A DNA stretch of 64,000 nucleotides. Source: Oceanobacillus sp. CFH 90083 (GTDB lineage: Bacteria; Bacillota; Bacilli; Bacillales; Amphibacillaceae). Position numbers and translations under genes: made by a program. The notes beneath the pieces were generated by a model, which worked only from the letters and a program-made list of their open reading frames with translations, searched no databases and was not told the origin of the DNA. Shown here piece after piece: positions 26,075 through 35,690 of the stretch (its first letter is position 1; the number at the start of each line of letters is the position of its first letter). The stretch spans positions 229,371 through 293,370 of the forward strand of contig NZ_VIYG01000003.1 of the NCBI RefSeq assembly GCF_009389585.1, given 5' to 3'.

Positions 26075-26268
26075 AAGTGTTCCCTCCAATCTTGTCAAAG
26101 AACGCTCTTTTATTCTGTGATATAGAGCATGATTGTGAATTATCTAGCAATCTGAGCGCTGAAAACGAGAAGATCTTCCGTTCACTCTGTACTTTTAAGT
26201 CTATCATTTATTATAAGGTTTTTTGATCCGACAAACAATGAAACGTGATGAAAATCATTTTTCACATT

Positions 26269-27630
26269 TTAAAAAAGAAGCGATGAAATCACATGCAGTG
26301 CATAAGCAAAAAGAATAGCAGCTCCGATCAGAAATAAAGAAAAAGGAAGATTCCATAGACTGAGCTTGTACGAGTTTTGATTCATTTCACTGGATAAAAT
26401 AGAAAGGGACACATTAAATGGACTGTACATAACGGTGCTTAAGCTGCAGGTTATTAAAACAAATGTTAAAGGAATCCCTGTAATATCCGGCAATATCGGT
26501 CGCAGAATTTCTCCCAGCAATACAATCGAAACAAGCGGATGAAAACCAATAAATGAAGTAATCAAAAAATAAATCCCAATAAAACTAAATACGATAAAGA
26601 TCTGTTCAGAAAATGGTCTGTAAACCTCCTGTAGAAATGCAAGCACTGCTGTTTCTGCAACCATATTTACGAAAAAGCCTGCTGATAAAAACATAAAAAA
26701 GAAGTGCGCTTGGCCTTTTGCTTTCGTTTTCCAATGAGGAATTGTATAGAGCAGATAACGTTTCCATTTTCGAATACCCCAAGCCCAGATAAGTGATATA
26801 GGTATGATTAATAAAACCAATGAAAAAAGGTATCCTTGATTGATCGAATAATTGAGGATCGTCACTGTCAATACAAGTAAGAGTAATAATAGAAAAAGCT
26901 CCCTGATTTTCTTCAGAATAGGTGTTATCGAAATTGTTTTTCCGTTTTGCTGTATCGGCAGATGGGCATATCGTCTTTTACCCAGAGTGGCATCAAGTGC
27001 CAGCATCGTAATAGAAAATAGTATTAAAAAGGGAATAAGGAATAAATAATCTTCACCAGTAATTTCTAGTGATTGAATAATCATAATTTCCATCGGGCTC
27101 CACATAAGGCAAAGTGCATATGCCCGCAGCAAATTTTGTGTGAAAAATTTGTCCTTTTTTTCTTTAGGGAATGCTTTTAACGATGTACTGAGAGATTTTA
27201 ATACTAATGGAATGGTTGCGATATTCAGAAATAACCCCAGCATATGAGTTACCAAGCTGCCTCTCTTATATAAATCGCCAGTATTTTGAACCTTGTATTC
27301 AAGGAGTGAGCTTAGATGCTTATCATATTTACCGACAATAATGAGAGAGTTTAAAAACGGCAGCATAATAAATAAGGACAGAATCCCAAGCATGGAATCA
27401 AATTGCAGGAAAAAGAACTCCCATGAGAGTCCGCTAGTGATAAAAATAATAAAGCCAGTTACATAAAATAAAATCCCTGAATATAAGTAAAGTCCCCGTA
27501 CATAAAATAGTGAAATAATGATTGCCAGATTTGCAATCACTCCTATTGCTTGCAGTAACAATGTATTCTCCCATAATGTTGCAATAATATACAGAATAAT
27601 TAATGTAGTATATATGTATAAACGAAGCAT
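26269..27630 (-). CDS. Multi-pass membrane protein, probable transporter
   Basis: The 453-residue protein is almost wholly hydrophobic, with about 12 predicted membrane segments separated by short charged loops (for example STSLKAFPKEKKDKFFTQNL and GKRRYAHLPIQQNG). I recognise no named family motif with certainty. The overall layout, with two halves joined by a cytoplasmic loop, is reminiscent of ion-transporter-superfamily carriers. It diverges from the ALDH operon, and the intergenic region holds a cre-like site and two operators for the LacI-type regulator, so it probably imports or exports the compound handled by those enzymes. Confidence 0.65.
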   Translation of the reverse strand: MLRLYIYTTLIILYIIATLWENTLLLQAIGVIANLAIIISLFYVRGLYLYSGILFYVTGFIIFITSGLSWEFFFLQFDSMLGILSLFIMLPFLNSLIIVGKYDKHLSSLLEYKVQNTGDLYKRGSLVTHMLGLFLNIATIPLVLKSLSTSLKAFPKEKKDKFFTQNLLRAYALCLMWSPMEIMIIQSLEITGEDYLFLIPFLILFSITMLALDATLGKRRYAHLPIQQNGKTISITPILKKIRELFLLLLLLVLTVTILNYSINQGYLFSLVLLIIPISLIWAWGIRKWKRYLLYTIPHWKTKAKGQAHFFFMFLSAGFFVNMVAETAVLAFLQEVYRPFSEQIFIVFSFIGIYFLITSFIGFHPLVSIVLLGEILRPILPDITGIPLTFVLITCSLSTVMYSPFNVSLSILSSEMNQNSYKLSLWNLPFSLFLIGAAILFAYALHVISSLLF

Positions 27631-27744
27631 CGAAATCCTCCTTAAAAAGTAAACACTATATAAAGCATAATTAATATAATTTTTAGCAGATCAAAAACTT
27701 TCCAAAAATTTGTTTGAAATTTCATTTGGACTAGTGTATTATTA

Positions 27745-27758
27745 TGATAACGGTTACA
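27745..27758. promoter_or_regulatory. cre-like site
   Basis: TGATAACGGTTACA matches TGWAANCGNTNWCA with one mismatch. It lies 1 bp before the perfect LacI-type operator, in the divergent region between the transporter and ALDH genes. Confidence 0.5.
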
Positions 27759-27759
27759 A

Positions 27760-27773
27760 TTAGATCGATCTAA
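27760..27773. promoter_or_regulatory. LacI-family operator, copy 3 (perfect palindrome)
   Basis: TTAGATCGATCTAA is identical to copy 1. It sits about midway between the divergent starts at 27630 and 27867 and could regulate both. Confidence 0.7.
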
Positions 27774-27829
27774 TAAAAAGATATATATCTATTATTCTAA
27801 GTTATATACAGTGAAAATCAATAGAAAAA

Positions 27830-27843
27830 TTAGATCGATACAA
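27830..27843. promoter_or_regulatory. LacI-family operator, copy 4 (imperfect)
   Basis: TTAGATCGATACAA lies 70 bp after copy 3 and 23 bp before the ALDH start. As at the other operon, an imperfect copy lies between the perfect one and the gene. Confidence 0.6.
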
Positions 27844-27866
27844 TTTCAAATAGAGGTGATGAAATA

Positions 27867-29294
27867 ATGATTTCTACTGCGAGTTCTTTTGTAGAGGGAG
27901 AATGGCTGGAGTCAGATCGAAGTAAGGTGGATATTATCAATCCATATTCAGGGGAAAAAATTGGTGTCCAATATCTTGCGACAAAGGATGATGTAGAGCG
28001 GGCATTGGCAGCGTCTTATCAGGGCAAGAAAGAAGTAAAAAAAATCTCATCCAATCACAGGGCAAAAATATTGCAGAAAGCAGCTTTTTTACTGGCAGAT
28101 CGTAAAGAAGCCTTTGCGAAGCTTTTGTCTACTGAACTTGGGAAGCCATTAAAAAATACTTTAGATGAAGTTGATCGATCGATAGAAACACTGGAGCTTT
28201 CAGCTGAAGAAGCAAAACGGCTATATGGGGAGACACTTCCGGGAGATGTCTCCTCACGTGGAACGAATACGATGGCTTCAACGTATCGCGTCCCAATTGG
28301 TGTTGTGGCGGCGATTACACCATTCAATGCACCGTTAAATTTAGTTTGTCATAAAATTGGTCCGGCGTTTGCTGGAGGGAACGTGACTATTTTAAAGCCT
28401 GCTCCACAAACAACCTTAATCGCAACAGCTTTGCTACAGCTGTTATTGGAAGCCGGCTTTCCCAAGCAGGCAGTTCATATGATTTTAGGTGGCGTTGAAG
28501 CTGGGCAGCAAATTGTAAGTGATGATAGAGTCAATGTTATTTCATTTACTGGCGGCATTGTTGCAAGTAAAAATATTGCCAGTCTGGCCGGGATAAAAAA
28601 GCAGCTGTATGAGCTGGGCGGAAATGCAGCAACAATTGTACATGAGGATGCGGACTTAACACGCGCAGCTGCTCAGTGCGCGCGAACGGGATATAGCAAT
28701 TCCGGGCAGAGCTGTATTTCAGTACAACGAATTTATGTACATGAAAAAGTAATAGAGGAATTTACGCAAAAGCTGGTAAGTGAAGTAGCAAAGCTGCAAG
28801 TTGGCGATCCGCTAGATCCAGCTACAGATGTTGGAACATTGGTAAATGACGAAGCAGCGGATCGAATTATGCTGTGGATTGATGAAGCGGTGAAATTAGG
28901 GGCAGAAATTTTACATGGTGCAGAGAAGAGAGGGGCATCGGTCGTACCGACTGTTCTAAAAAATCCTCCCAAAAAGGCGAAAGTTGTTTGTGAAGAGGTA
29001 TTTGGACCAATTGTCAGTGTTATTCCATATGCACAGCTGGATGAAGCCGTTTCAGAAGCAGATAATTCTTCATTTGGGCTGCAAGTTGGGATTTTCACCA
29101 ATAAAATTGATCTGGCGTATCAGGTTGCTAATGATATGGAGGTTGGTGGTGTGATTATTAATGGCACATCTAATTTCCGGCTTGATCATTGGCCGTATGG
29201 CGGTGTGAAGCATAGCGGAATTGGGAGAGAAGGTCCCCGTTATGCTGTACAGGAGCTGACGGAATCTAAAATGATCGTTTTGCGGCTGGATTGA
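27867..29294 (+). CDS. NAD(P)-dependent aldehyde dehydrogenase
   Basis: The 475-residue ALDH-superfamily enzyme oxidises an aldehyde to the acid. The motifs are the cofactor and substrate segment ITPFNAPLNLVCHK, FTGG, the general base E249 in ELGGNAATIV and the nucleophile C283 in SGQSCISVQRI, plus EEVFGPIVSV and GIGREGPRYA near the end. It opens a plus-strand operon with a Zn-alcohol dehydrogenase and a ThDP enzyme. This suggests stepwise alcohol, aldehyde and keto-acid conversions. The substrate is unknown; lactaldehyde- or vanillin-type dehydrogenases are the closest in look. Confidence 0.9.
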   Translation: MISTASSFVEGEWLESDRSKVDIINPYSGEKIGVQYLATKDDVERALAASYQGKKEVKKISSNHRAKILQKAAFLLADRKEAFAKLLSTELGKPLKNTLDEVDRSIETLELSAEEAKRLYGETLPGDVSSRGTNTMASTYRVPIGVVAAITPFNAPLNLVCHKIGPAFAGGNVTILKPAPQTTLIATALLQLLLEAGFPKQAVHMILGGVEAGQQIVSDDRVNVISFTGGIVASKNIASLAGIKKQLYELGGNAATIVHEDADLTRAAAQCARTGYSNSGQSCISVQRIYVHEKVIEEFTQKLVSEVAKLQVGDPLDPATDVGTLVNDEAADRIMLWIDEAVKLGAEILHGAEKRGASVVPTVLKNPPKKAKVVCEEVFGPIVSVIPYAQLDEAVSEADNSSFGLQVGIFTNKIDLAYQVANDMEVGGVIINGTSNFRLDHWPYGGVKHSGIGREGPRYAVQELTESKMIVLRLD

Positions 29295-29356
29295 TTTTCT
29301 ACGGCAAAATATAAATTTTCGTAACATGAAAAAACCTATAACTAAGGGGGGAGCTT

Positions 29357-30364
29357 ATGGTCAATGGATTATATTTAGAAAAGCCTGGTCAGCTCACTTG
29401 GATAGATGTCCCTGTTCAAGAAAGGTTACATGACGATGATGTCAAAATCAGAGTCATCTATGGCGGAATCTGTGGTTCTGATATAGCTGTTTATCAGGGA
29501 AAATTAACACATGCCCATTATCCAGTTATTCCAGGACATGAGATATTGGGAGAAGTGGTGGAAGCAGGGGCTAAAGCAGGTCTAAAAGTCGGCCAGCGCG
29601 TGGTTGTGCAGCCTAATTCCTATTGTGGAACATGCGAACAATGTCAGGCAGGAAACGCCAATATATGCTCGGGTAAAAAATCATTAGGAATTAATAATCA
29701 AGGGGGCTTTTCGGAGGAATTTATTATTTCTTCTCAATATGTTATTGAGGTTCCTGATGCATTAGTAAATGAACGTGCTATTTTTATTGAGCCGCTTGCC
29801 GTCATTGTTCATGCGTTTAAAAAAGTATCCGTTACCAAAGATACAGCCATTGCAATTGTTGGCTGCGGCACAGAAGGAATGTTGGCTGTTGCACTTGCAA
29901 GCTACTATGGCGCAAAAATTACGGCGGTCGATATTAACGATGAAAAATTAAATAAAGCAAAGCAGCATTATCCAAATATAGAGATTTGCAGGCCGGAGGA
30001 AGTAAGTGACAATCAATTCGATGTGGTCATGGAGGTTGCTGGTGTAAAATCTGCCTTTGAACAATGTATTGAAATCGTGAAACCAGGCGGAGCAATCGTT
30101 GCAATAGGTCTGCCGCCAACAGCAGAAATACCGGTCGTAACGCTCGTCCGCAAAGAAATTACTGTCTATGGCTCAATTATTTACAATGTTCCTGATGACT
30201 TTACAAAAAGTATTGATTATTTATTAGATGCTTCCTTCCACGTGGAACCAATTATTTCAGAAATTATTTCAATTAACCATTTTTCGGAAGCATATGAAAA
30301 GGCAGTGTCTGGAGATTATCGGAAAATTATTTTGAGCTTTGATGAATCAATATCGTCTACCTGA
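29357..30364 (+). CDS. Zinc-dependent medium-chain alcohol dehydrogenase
   Basis: The 335-residue MDR-family enzyme has the catalytic-zinc region GGICGSDIAVYQG, then PGHEILGEVVE, a four-cysteine structural zinc lobe (CGTCEQCQAGNANIC) and a Rossmann motif IAIVGCGTEGMLAVAL. It would oxidise a polyol or secondary alcohol, or reduce the ketone, with NAD(P). Sorbitol/threonine-dehydrogenase-like members share this plan. It is the second gene of the ALDH-ADH-ThDP operon behind AAGGGGGGAG. Confidence 0.9.
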   Translation: MVNGLYLEKPGQLTWIDVPVQERLHDDDVKIRVIYGGICGSDIAVYQGKLTHAHYPVIPGHEILGEVVEAGAKAGLKVGQRVVVQPNSYCGTCEQCQAGNANICSGKKSLGINNQGGFSEEFIISSQYVIEVPDALVNERAIFIEPLAVIVHAFKKVSVTKDTAIAIVGCGTEGMLAVALASYYGAKITAVDINDEKLNKAKQHYPNIEICRPEEVSDNQFDVVMEVAGVKSAFEQCIEIVKPGGAIVAIGLPPTAEIPVVTLVRKEITVYGSIIYNVPDDFTKSIDYLLDASFHVEPIISEIISINHFSEAYEKAVSGDYRKIILSFDESISST

Positions 30365-30439
30365 AATTTTTTGCCGGTTAAAAGGCACAGGAATTTCAGG
30401 ACATGAATACATGCATAAAAATAATAAGGAGGAAGTGAA

Positions 30440-32188
30440 ATGTCTAAAGCACTCGTTTCAAATTTATTAATTGATTATTTAGAGGATCGTGGTGTAGAGC
30501 ATATTTTTGGGCTTTGTGGTCATACGAATATTGCTTTTCTTTCGCAACTGGAGAACAGCTCTATTAAATTCGTCAATGTAAGACATGAACAAATTTCTGC
30601 GCATATGGCTGATGGCTATGCACGTGTTAAAAAAGAAGCATCTGTTCTTTTAAGTCACTTAGGTCCTGGGCTTACGAATGCAGCAACAGGTGTCGCAAAT
30701 GCCGCACTCGATTCAATTCCGATGGTGGTTATTGCCGGAGATATTCCCAGTCACTTTTATGGAAAGCATCCGCATCAGGAAGTAAACTTGCACAGCGATG
30801 CCTCACAATATGAAATTTATCGTCCATTTGTAAAAAGAGCATGGCGGGTGGATCGTCCGGATTTAATGCCGGAAATCATTGAAAAAGCATTTCAACTGGC
30901 AGAGACAGGCAGACCTGGTCCGGTTTTAATTTCCGTTCCAATGGATATTTTCTCAAAAGAGATTGATTCCGCATTATTTGAACGTGTAAAACATCATACA
31001 CGCTCCATTACAAAGCCATCAATTAGTGATGTAACAGCGAAAGAAATTATTGAGAAGCTGGTCCATTCGAAAAATCCAGTTATTTATGCAGGCGGTGGTG
31101 TCATCCTTGCTGATGCTGCTGAAGAGCTGCGAGCGTTTCATGAGCATTTTGATATTCCTGTTGCCCATTCTCTTATGGGAAAAGGGGTTGTATCCGATGA
31201 CAGTGATTTAACACTTGGGATGACAGGGTTCTGGGGTACGAAATTTATTAACGAAAAAACTCGTACAGCAGATACGATTTTTGCCTTGGGAACACAATTT
31301 GCAGAAGCCGACAGCAGCTCATGGGAGCCGGCATATACCTTTGATATTCCGAAAACAAAGCTTATCCAAATCGATATTGATGCTAATGAGATTGGCCGTA
31401 ATTATCCGGTGGAAATGGGTGTAGTAGCAGATTTAAAACAGGCATTGACGGTTTTAAATCGTGTAGCAAAAGAACTGTATCCAGAAGGAATTTCCAATGA
31501 AAGCATCAGAAAAGAAATAGCTGAAAATCGAAAAGCCTTCCAGGCAAGTAATGAAGAGCTTAGAAAGGATAACAGCTTCCCATTGATGCCACAACGAATT
31601 TTAGCAGATGTAGAGGAAGTTATTCCGGAAAATACGTACATTACCACCGATGTAGGCTGGAATAAAAATGGTGTTGGACAGCAATTCCCAATTTATAAAG
31701 CTGGCAGTATCCTTACACCTGGTGGTTTTGCAACGATGGGATTCGGTGCACCTGCTGCCTTGGGAGTTAAAATTGCTGACCCAGATAGTGTTGTTATTTC
31801 ACTGGTAGGAGATGGGGGTTTCGGACAAAACCCTGCTTTATTAGCAACAGCTGCAGAGGAGAATATCCCGGTGATTTGGGTTATTATGAATAATTCATCC
31901 TTTGGAACAATCGCCGGTTTACAAAAAGCTCACTATGATACGACATTTGGCACTGTTTTTGAGAAATCTACGGACTTTGCTGCGGTTGCAAAAGCCTATG
32001 GTGTCGAAGGAATTAAAATTAACGCTGCGGATGAATTTAAGCCCGCTCTTGAAAAAGCCATTCAGCTGAATAAACCGGTTGTCCTTGATGTACCAATGAT
32101 CAATAACCCGGTACCTACAGATGGACATTGGAACATTATGGATATTTATTCGCCAGGTAAAGAAGTTCATCATGTGAGTGTGAAATGA
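30440..32188 (+). CDS. ThDP-dependent enzyme of the acetolactate synthase family
   Basis: The 582-residue protein has three domains: a Pyr domain with the ThDP-activating Glu50 (VNVRHEQISAHMADGYAR), a central Rossmann-like domain, and a PP domain with the metal-binding GDGGFGQNPALLATAAEE ending at MNN. Family members decarboxylate 2-keto acids and ligate or release aldehydes. It is not necessarily an acetolactate synthase: there is no regulatory subunit nearby and the operon is catabolic in style. AAGGAGGAAG precedes the ATG, and a terminator follows. Confidence 0.88.
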   Translation: MSKALVSNLLIDYLEDRGVEHIFGLCGHTNIAFLSQLENSSIKFVNVRHEQISAHMADGYARVKKEASVLLSHLGPGLTNAATGVANAALDSIPMVVIAGDIPSHFYGKHPHQEVNLHSDASQYEIYRPFVKRAWRVDRPDLMPEIIEKAFQLAETGRPGPVLISVPMDIFSKEIDSALFERVKHHTRSITKPSISDVTAKEIIEKLVHSKNPVIYAGGGVILADAAEELRAFHEHFDIPVAHSLMGKGVVSDDSDLTLGMTGFWGTKFINEKTRTADTIFALGTQFAEADSSSWEPAYTFDIPKTKLIQIDIDANEIGRNYPVEMGVVADLKQALTVLNRVAKELYPEGISNESIRKEIAENRKAFQASNEELRKDNSFPLMPQRILADVEEVIPENTYITTDVGWNKNGVGQQFPIYKAGSILTPGGFATMGFGAPAALGVKIADPDSVVISLVGDGGFGQNPALLATAAEENIPVIWVIMNNSSFGTIAGLQKAHYDTTFGTVFEKSTDFAAVAKAYGVEGIKINAADEFKPALEKAIQLNKPVVLDVPMINNPVPTDGHWNIMDIYSPGKEVHHVSVK

Positions 32189-32216
32189 TTCGTTGAAAAG
32201 CTAAAAATAATTTTTT

Positions 32217-32262
32217 AACCATATGGAGTCAAGGATTTAAATTGATTTCATATGGTTTTTTG
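32217..32262 (+). terminator. Terminator after the ThDP enzyme gene
   Basis: The 9-bp stem AACCATATG/CATATGGTT (32217-32225 with 32249-32257) is followed by a T-run, 28 bp past the stop codon. Confidence 0.75.
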
Positions 32263-32403
32263 TTTTATGAAAGCTTGAAAAACAGTATAAAATCAACTGA
32301 TGCTCTAATGCTTAGATCAGGAAAAGGATGAAGGGTAAGGAATGGGTAAACGGGTAATTAACAGGCTAATAGAAAGATATTATAGGGGGATAGGGGGAAA
32401 ACG

Positions 32404-32449
32404 TTAAAACAGTTGATCCCCTTCCTGTATCAAAGATCAACTGTTTTAA
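32404..32449 (-). terminator. Terminator of the Gfo/Idh gene
   Basis: A perfect 15-bp stem (32404-32418 with 32435-32449, loop 32419-32434) lies 8 bp beyond the stop codon of the minus-strand gene. Confidence 0.75.
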
Positions 32450-32457
32450 AAATTACC

Positions 32458-33504
32458 TTATTTTTTTATACTTACAATTTCCTTCTCATCAGCAGCCTGT
32501 TTGATGGCTAAGACAACTTTTAATGTTTCCAGTGCATCCTCTCCTGTAACGCGGGGAGCAGCCTTATTTTTGATGACGTCAATAAAATGATGAAGCTCTG
32601 CTGTCATAGGATCATTGTCATCCACATGTATTTTTTTAGTGTGCAATGGATAATCCCAGCCATGCTGCTTCTCATCATATGTATGTATCTGCATACTTGG
32701 AAATGCGATACTCCCTTTGGTTCCAAAAAAGAAATAACAGTCGCTTTGATTCTGTGGATATTTCGGGTTTTCTCCTGCTGTCAGTTCATATGACCAGGGG
32801 GAGGGAACGCCATCAGAAACAAAATAGGTCATGGTTGGTCCTTCCTTTGTTTCAAGAAGAATGGAAGCTGCATCCTCCACTTTATTATTTCTAATTTGAT
32901 TTCGACTTGCAGCATATACCCGATCAATGGTCAGTCCAGTAATATACCTTATATTGTCTATATCATGCGCGGCGTTGATTAATAAGGGACCGCCGCCCTT
33001 CGTGATACGCCAGTCTTCGGTAAAATAGGCATGATCCTTTGCAAGGGCAAACATCATATGGACACCGACTAAATCGCCAAGAAGTCCAGAAGTAATAATC
33101 TCTTTTATTTTATTTACTTTATTAGAAAAGCGGCGATGGTGGCCGACCAGCAGCGGAATATCAGCTGTTTGAGCATATTGAATGATCGCCTGCCCTGCTT
33201 CGATGGTTGGAGCAATTGGTTTTTCGACAAGTGCTGCTATCCCTTTCAGGGCACATTGCTGAACAGCCTCTGCGTGAAGGTGATTAGGCAATGTGATAAT
33301 GGCTCCATCCATGTCGCATTGTTCCAATAAGTCTTTATAATCCGTAAATAAAGGGACTTGCAGCTTCTTTGCCCGCATACTGGCTAACGTATCATTACCA
33401 GCTACGCCGACTAAAGAAACACCATCCATTTTTAATATATCATTTGCAAATTTATAGCCATGATTCAGTCCAATAACAGCAATTTTAATATCTATGTGTA
33501 TCAC
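32458..33504 (-). CDS. Gfo/Idh/MocA family oxidoreductase
   Basis: The 348-residue protein has an N-terminal Rossmann fold (KIAVIGLNHGYKFANDIL), the family EKP motif (VEKPIAPT) and the C-terminal alpha/beta domain (RITKGGGPLLINAAHDIDNI). These NAD(P)-dependent enzymes usually act on sugars, inositols or related cyclic polyols. The start is unclear. GTG at 33504 overlaps the AGAGGTGAT ribosome binding site, and the better-placed codons downstream are ATA or ATT just before KIAVIG. It lies between the ThDP operon and the TTT transporter, both on separate transcripts. Confidence 0.85.
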   Translation of the reverse strand: MIHIDIKIAVIGLNHGYKFANDILKMDGVSLVGVAGNDTLASMRAKKLQVPLFTDYKDLLEQCDMDGAIITLPNHLHAEAVQQCALKGIAALVEKPIAPTIEAGQAIIQYAQTADIPLLVGHHRRFSNKVNKIKEIITSGLLGDLVGVHMMFALAKDHAYFTEDWRITKGGGPLLINAAHDIDNIRYITGLTIDRVYAASRNQIRNNKVEDAASILLETKEGPTMTYFVSDGVPSPWSYELTAGENPKYPQNQSDCYFFFGTKGSIAFPSMQIHTYDEKQHGWDYPLHTKKIHVDDNDPMTAELHHFIDVIKNKAAPRVTGEDALETLKVVLAIKQAADEKEIVSIKK

Positions 33505-33603
33505 CTCTAAAATGATTTTTCACGGATAAGCACCAGCTATCCTGTGGTACTATGTTACGATTAAATAAATATAATACAGCAGCAAGAAAAGGGAAGAAAT
33601 ACC

Positions 33604-35103
33604 TTACCCTTTTTTCAGCTTGCCTTTAATCGTTGTAAATATATTTGTTTGACCCAGCATCGTAAAGATAAAGACAATTGTCAGAATCAATGTGATCGGT
33701 GTATTGACAAATCCGAATAGAAAATCTCCAAAGCCGTCTGATCCCATATACGCTCTTCGGAAAGAGGTATCGATTAATGGACCCAGTATAATCCCGAGAA
33801 CAAGAGGGGCAACAGGAAATTTGTTGATTTTCATGATGAAACCAATGATTCCGAAGCCAAGCATCCAGTATACATCCGTGATACTGTTATTAATGGAGTA
33901 GGAGCCAATCACAGTAATAACAGCAATGATTGGTAATAAAACTTGCTTAGGCACAGTGACAATTTTGATAAAGATCGAAACAACGAGTAAACCAAAGATT
34001 AATAGGAAAACATTTGCCAGCACCGAGGAACCAACCATTACCCAGAATAAGTCACCACTTTGCTCCATCAAAAGCGGTCCGGGCTGTAAGCCATGGATAA
34101 ATAATGCCCCGATAAAAATAGCTGTTACAGCATCTCCGGGAATCCCTAATGTTAAAAGTGGGATGAGTGCTCCGCCAATCGCAGCACTATTTGCCGCTTC
34201 CGGAGCAATAACCCCTTCATACGCGCCCTCACCAAACTTGCGATTTGGTTTTTTAACGGTTTGTTTCGCATGGTCATATCCCAGTAGAGCAGCAATTTCT
34301 CCACCTGCTCCCGGGAGAGCCCCGACAAAAACACCAATAATAGAAACACGCAGTGATATTGGTAAAAATTTAAGTATAAAACGAAGAGGCGGAAAAACCG
34401 TCTTTTTCAAAAAAGAGGCAACCCCTTTTTGGTTAAGCGTTCTAAGTTGAAATAAAATCTCTGACATACCGAATAATCCAAGTAAAGCAACGATAAAATT
34501 AACACCGCTCATTAATTCTAAGGAACCAAAGGTAAATCGGGCTCCGCCGCCAATCGTGTCCATGCCGACAAGGCCTACAAGGATTCCGGCACCTGCGGCG
34601 AAAATTCCTTTTGCAGTTGCTCCTTTACTAAGACTGCCGACGAGTAGTAACCCAAGCAGCGCAAGCAGCAAATAATCCCGCTGACCAAAATTAATTGCTA
34701 CAGATGCCACTAAAGGGGCAAGGGTTGCCAATACAATAACCCCGATAATCCCGCCGACAAAAGAATAGATGGTTGAAAGTGTCAGCGCCATTCTCGCTTC
34801 CCCTTTTTGTGCTAAGGGATAGCCATCAAATGATGTAGCAACGTTGGATGGACCTCCCGGCATATTAATTAAGATGGAGGCACGCGAACCGCCAAATACG
34901 CCGCCAAAATAAACTCCCAGCATAAGAGCTAATGCATCTAATAGCTCCCATGAGTAAGTAAGAGATAGAATTAATGCAATGCATAAGGTAACAGAGAGAC
35001 CGGGAATAGCGCCAAGAATAATCCCGCCGAAAGTTCCGGCTGCAACGAGAAATAATAAATTAAGATCTAAAAATGGTATAAGAAATTGTTGAATAGCTTC
35101 CAT
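33604..35103 (-). CDS. tctA: Tripartite tricarboxylate transporter permease, large subunit
   Basis: The 499-residue TctA-family protein has 11-12 membrane segments and the family stretches FGGIILGAIPGLSVTL, GVYFGGVFGGSRASILINMP and FVGALPGAGGEIAALLGYDHA. It forms the channel of a TTT carrier driven by an ion gradient. I chose the ATG at 35103 because AAGGGG is 8 bases upstream; the TTG at 35109 is too close. It is the last gene of the minus-strand operon tctC-tctC-tctB-tctA. Confidence 0.93.
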   Translation of the reverse strand: MEAIQQFLIPFLDLNLLFLVAAGTFGGIILGAIPGLSVTLCIALILSLTYSWELLDALALMLGVYFGGVFGGSRASILINMPGGPSNVATSFDGYPLAQKGEARMALTLSTIYSFVGGIIGVIVLATLAPLVASVAINFGQRDYLLLALLGLLLVGSLSKGATAKGIFAAGAGILVGLVGMDTIGGGARFTFGSLELMSGVNFIVALLGLFGMSEILFQLRTLNQKGVASFLKKTVFPPLRFILKFLPISLRVSIIGVFVGALPGAGGEIAALLGYDHAKQTVKKPNRKFGEGAYEGVIAPEAANSAAIGGALIPLLTLGIPGDAVTAIFIGALFIHGLQPGPLLMEQSGDLFWVMVGSSVLANVFLLIFGLLVVSIFIKIVTVPKQVLLPIIAVITVIGSYSINNSITDVYWMLGFGIIGFIMKINKFPVAPLVLGIILGPLIDTSFRRAYMGSDGFGDFLFGFVNTPITLILTIVFIFTMLGQTNIFTTIKGKLKKG

Positions 35104-35115
35104 GATCAACGCCCC

Positions 35116-35622
35116 TTATGGAAAAATGATGTGGAACAATCTTGTAAAGACTAAGTAAAAAACGATAACACTTCCTATAGAGACGAGGATATTTGTTTTC
35201 CAGGATACTCCTCTTAAATAAATCATACTTATGATTAAGAAAAGACAGGTCGCTACACTAAAAGGCAGTATAGATATGGATAAAACATAAAGTATCGTCA
35301 ATACAAAATAGATGAATATAAACGCATATTGTTTCCACGTCATTTGAATGTCTTCTGCTCCATCAGCATGTTGTGCTTCATTTTCTAAGTTTTCTTCTGC
35401 CGTTGTTTCCATCATAGATGTTTTTGCTTTTTTCTTAACTTGGTCTTGAATGATAACAATGACTCCAGTTATGATCATCACAATAGTAATAAGAGCTGGC
35501 AGAAAACTTCCACCAGCAGGATCAAACAATGAGGCTCTTTCCATTACAAAGGTCTGACTCAAAAAGACGAGACCAACAATAATCATTGTTAACCCGGGAG
35601 CCATTGCTTTTAATGTTTGCAC
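35116..35622 (-). CDS. tctB: Tripartite tricarboxylate transporter small membrane subunit
   Basis: The 168-residue protein has four predicted membrane helices with a charged cytoplasmic loop in the middle (about residues 60-95, rich in Lys, Glu and Met). This matches the TctB family size and plan. The GTG at 35622 has AAAGGAGGAG 6 bases upstream; the upstream TTG at 35628 touches that site. It lies 12 bp before tctA. Confidence 0.88.
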   Translation of the reverse strand: MQTLKAMAPGLTMIIVGLVFLSQTFVMERASLFDPAGGSFLPALITIVMIITGVIVIIQDQVKKKAKTSMMETTAEENLENEAQHADGAEDIQMTWKQYAFIFIYFVLTILYVLSISILPFSVATCLFLIISMIYLRGVSWKTNILVSIGSVIVFYLVFTRLFHIIFP

Positions 35623-35690
35623 GTTCAACTCCTCCTTTTAAGTAGGGGTATACAATCTGCATCAAAGCAGAGCAACTTAAAATATTCCCA

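Noticed and set aside
30440..32188. Calling the ThDP enzyme a biosynthetic acetolactate synthase
   Set aside because: There is no small subunit or branched-chain amino acid genes nearby, and the operon has catabolic-style control.
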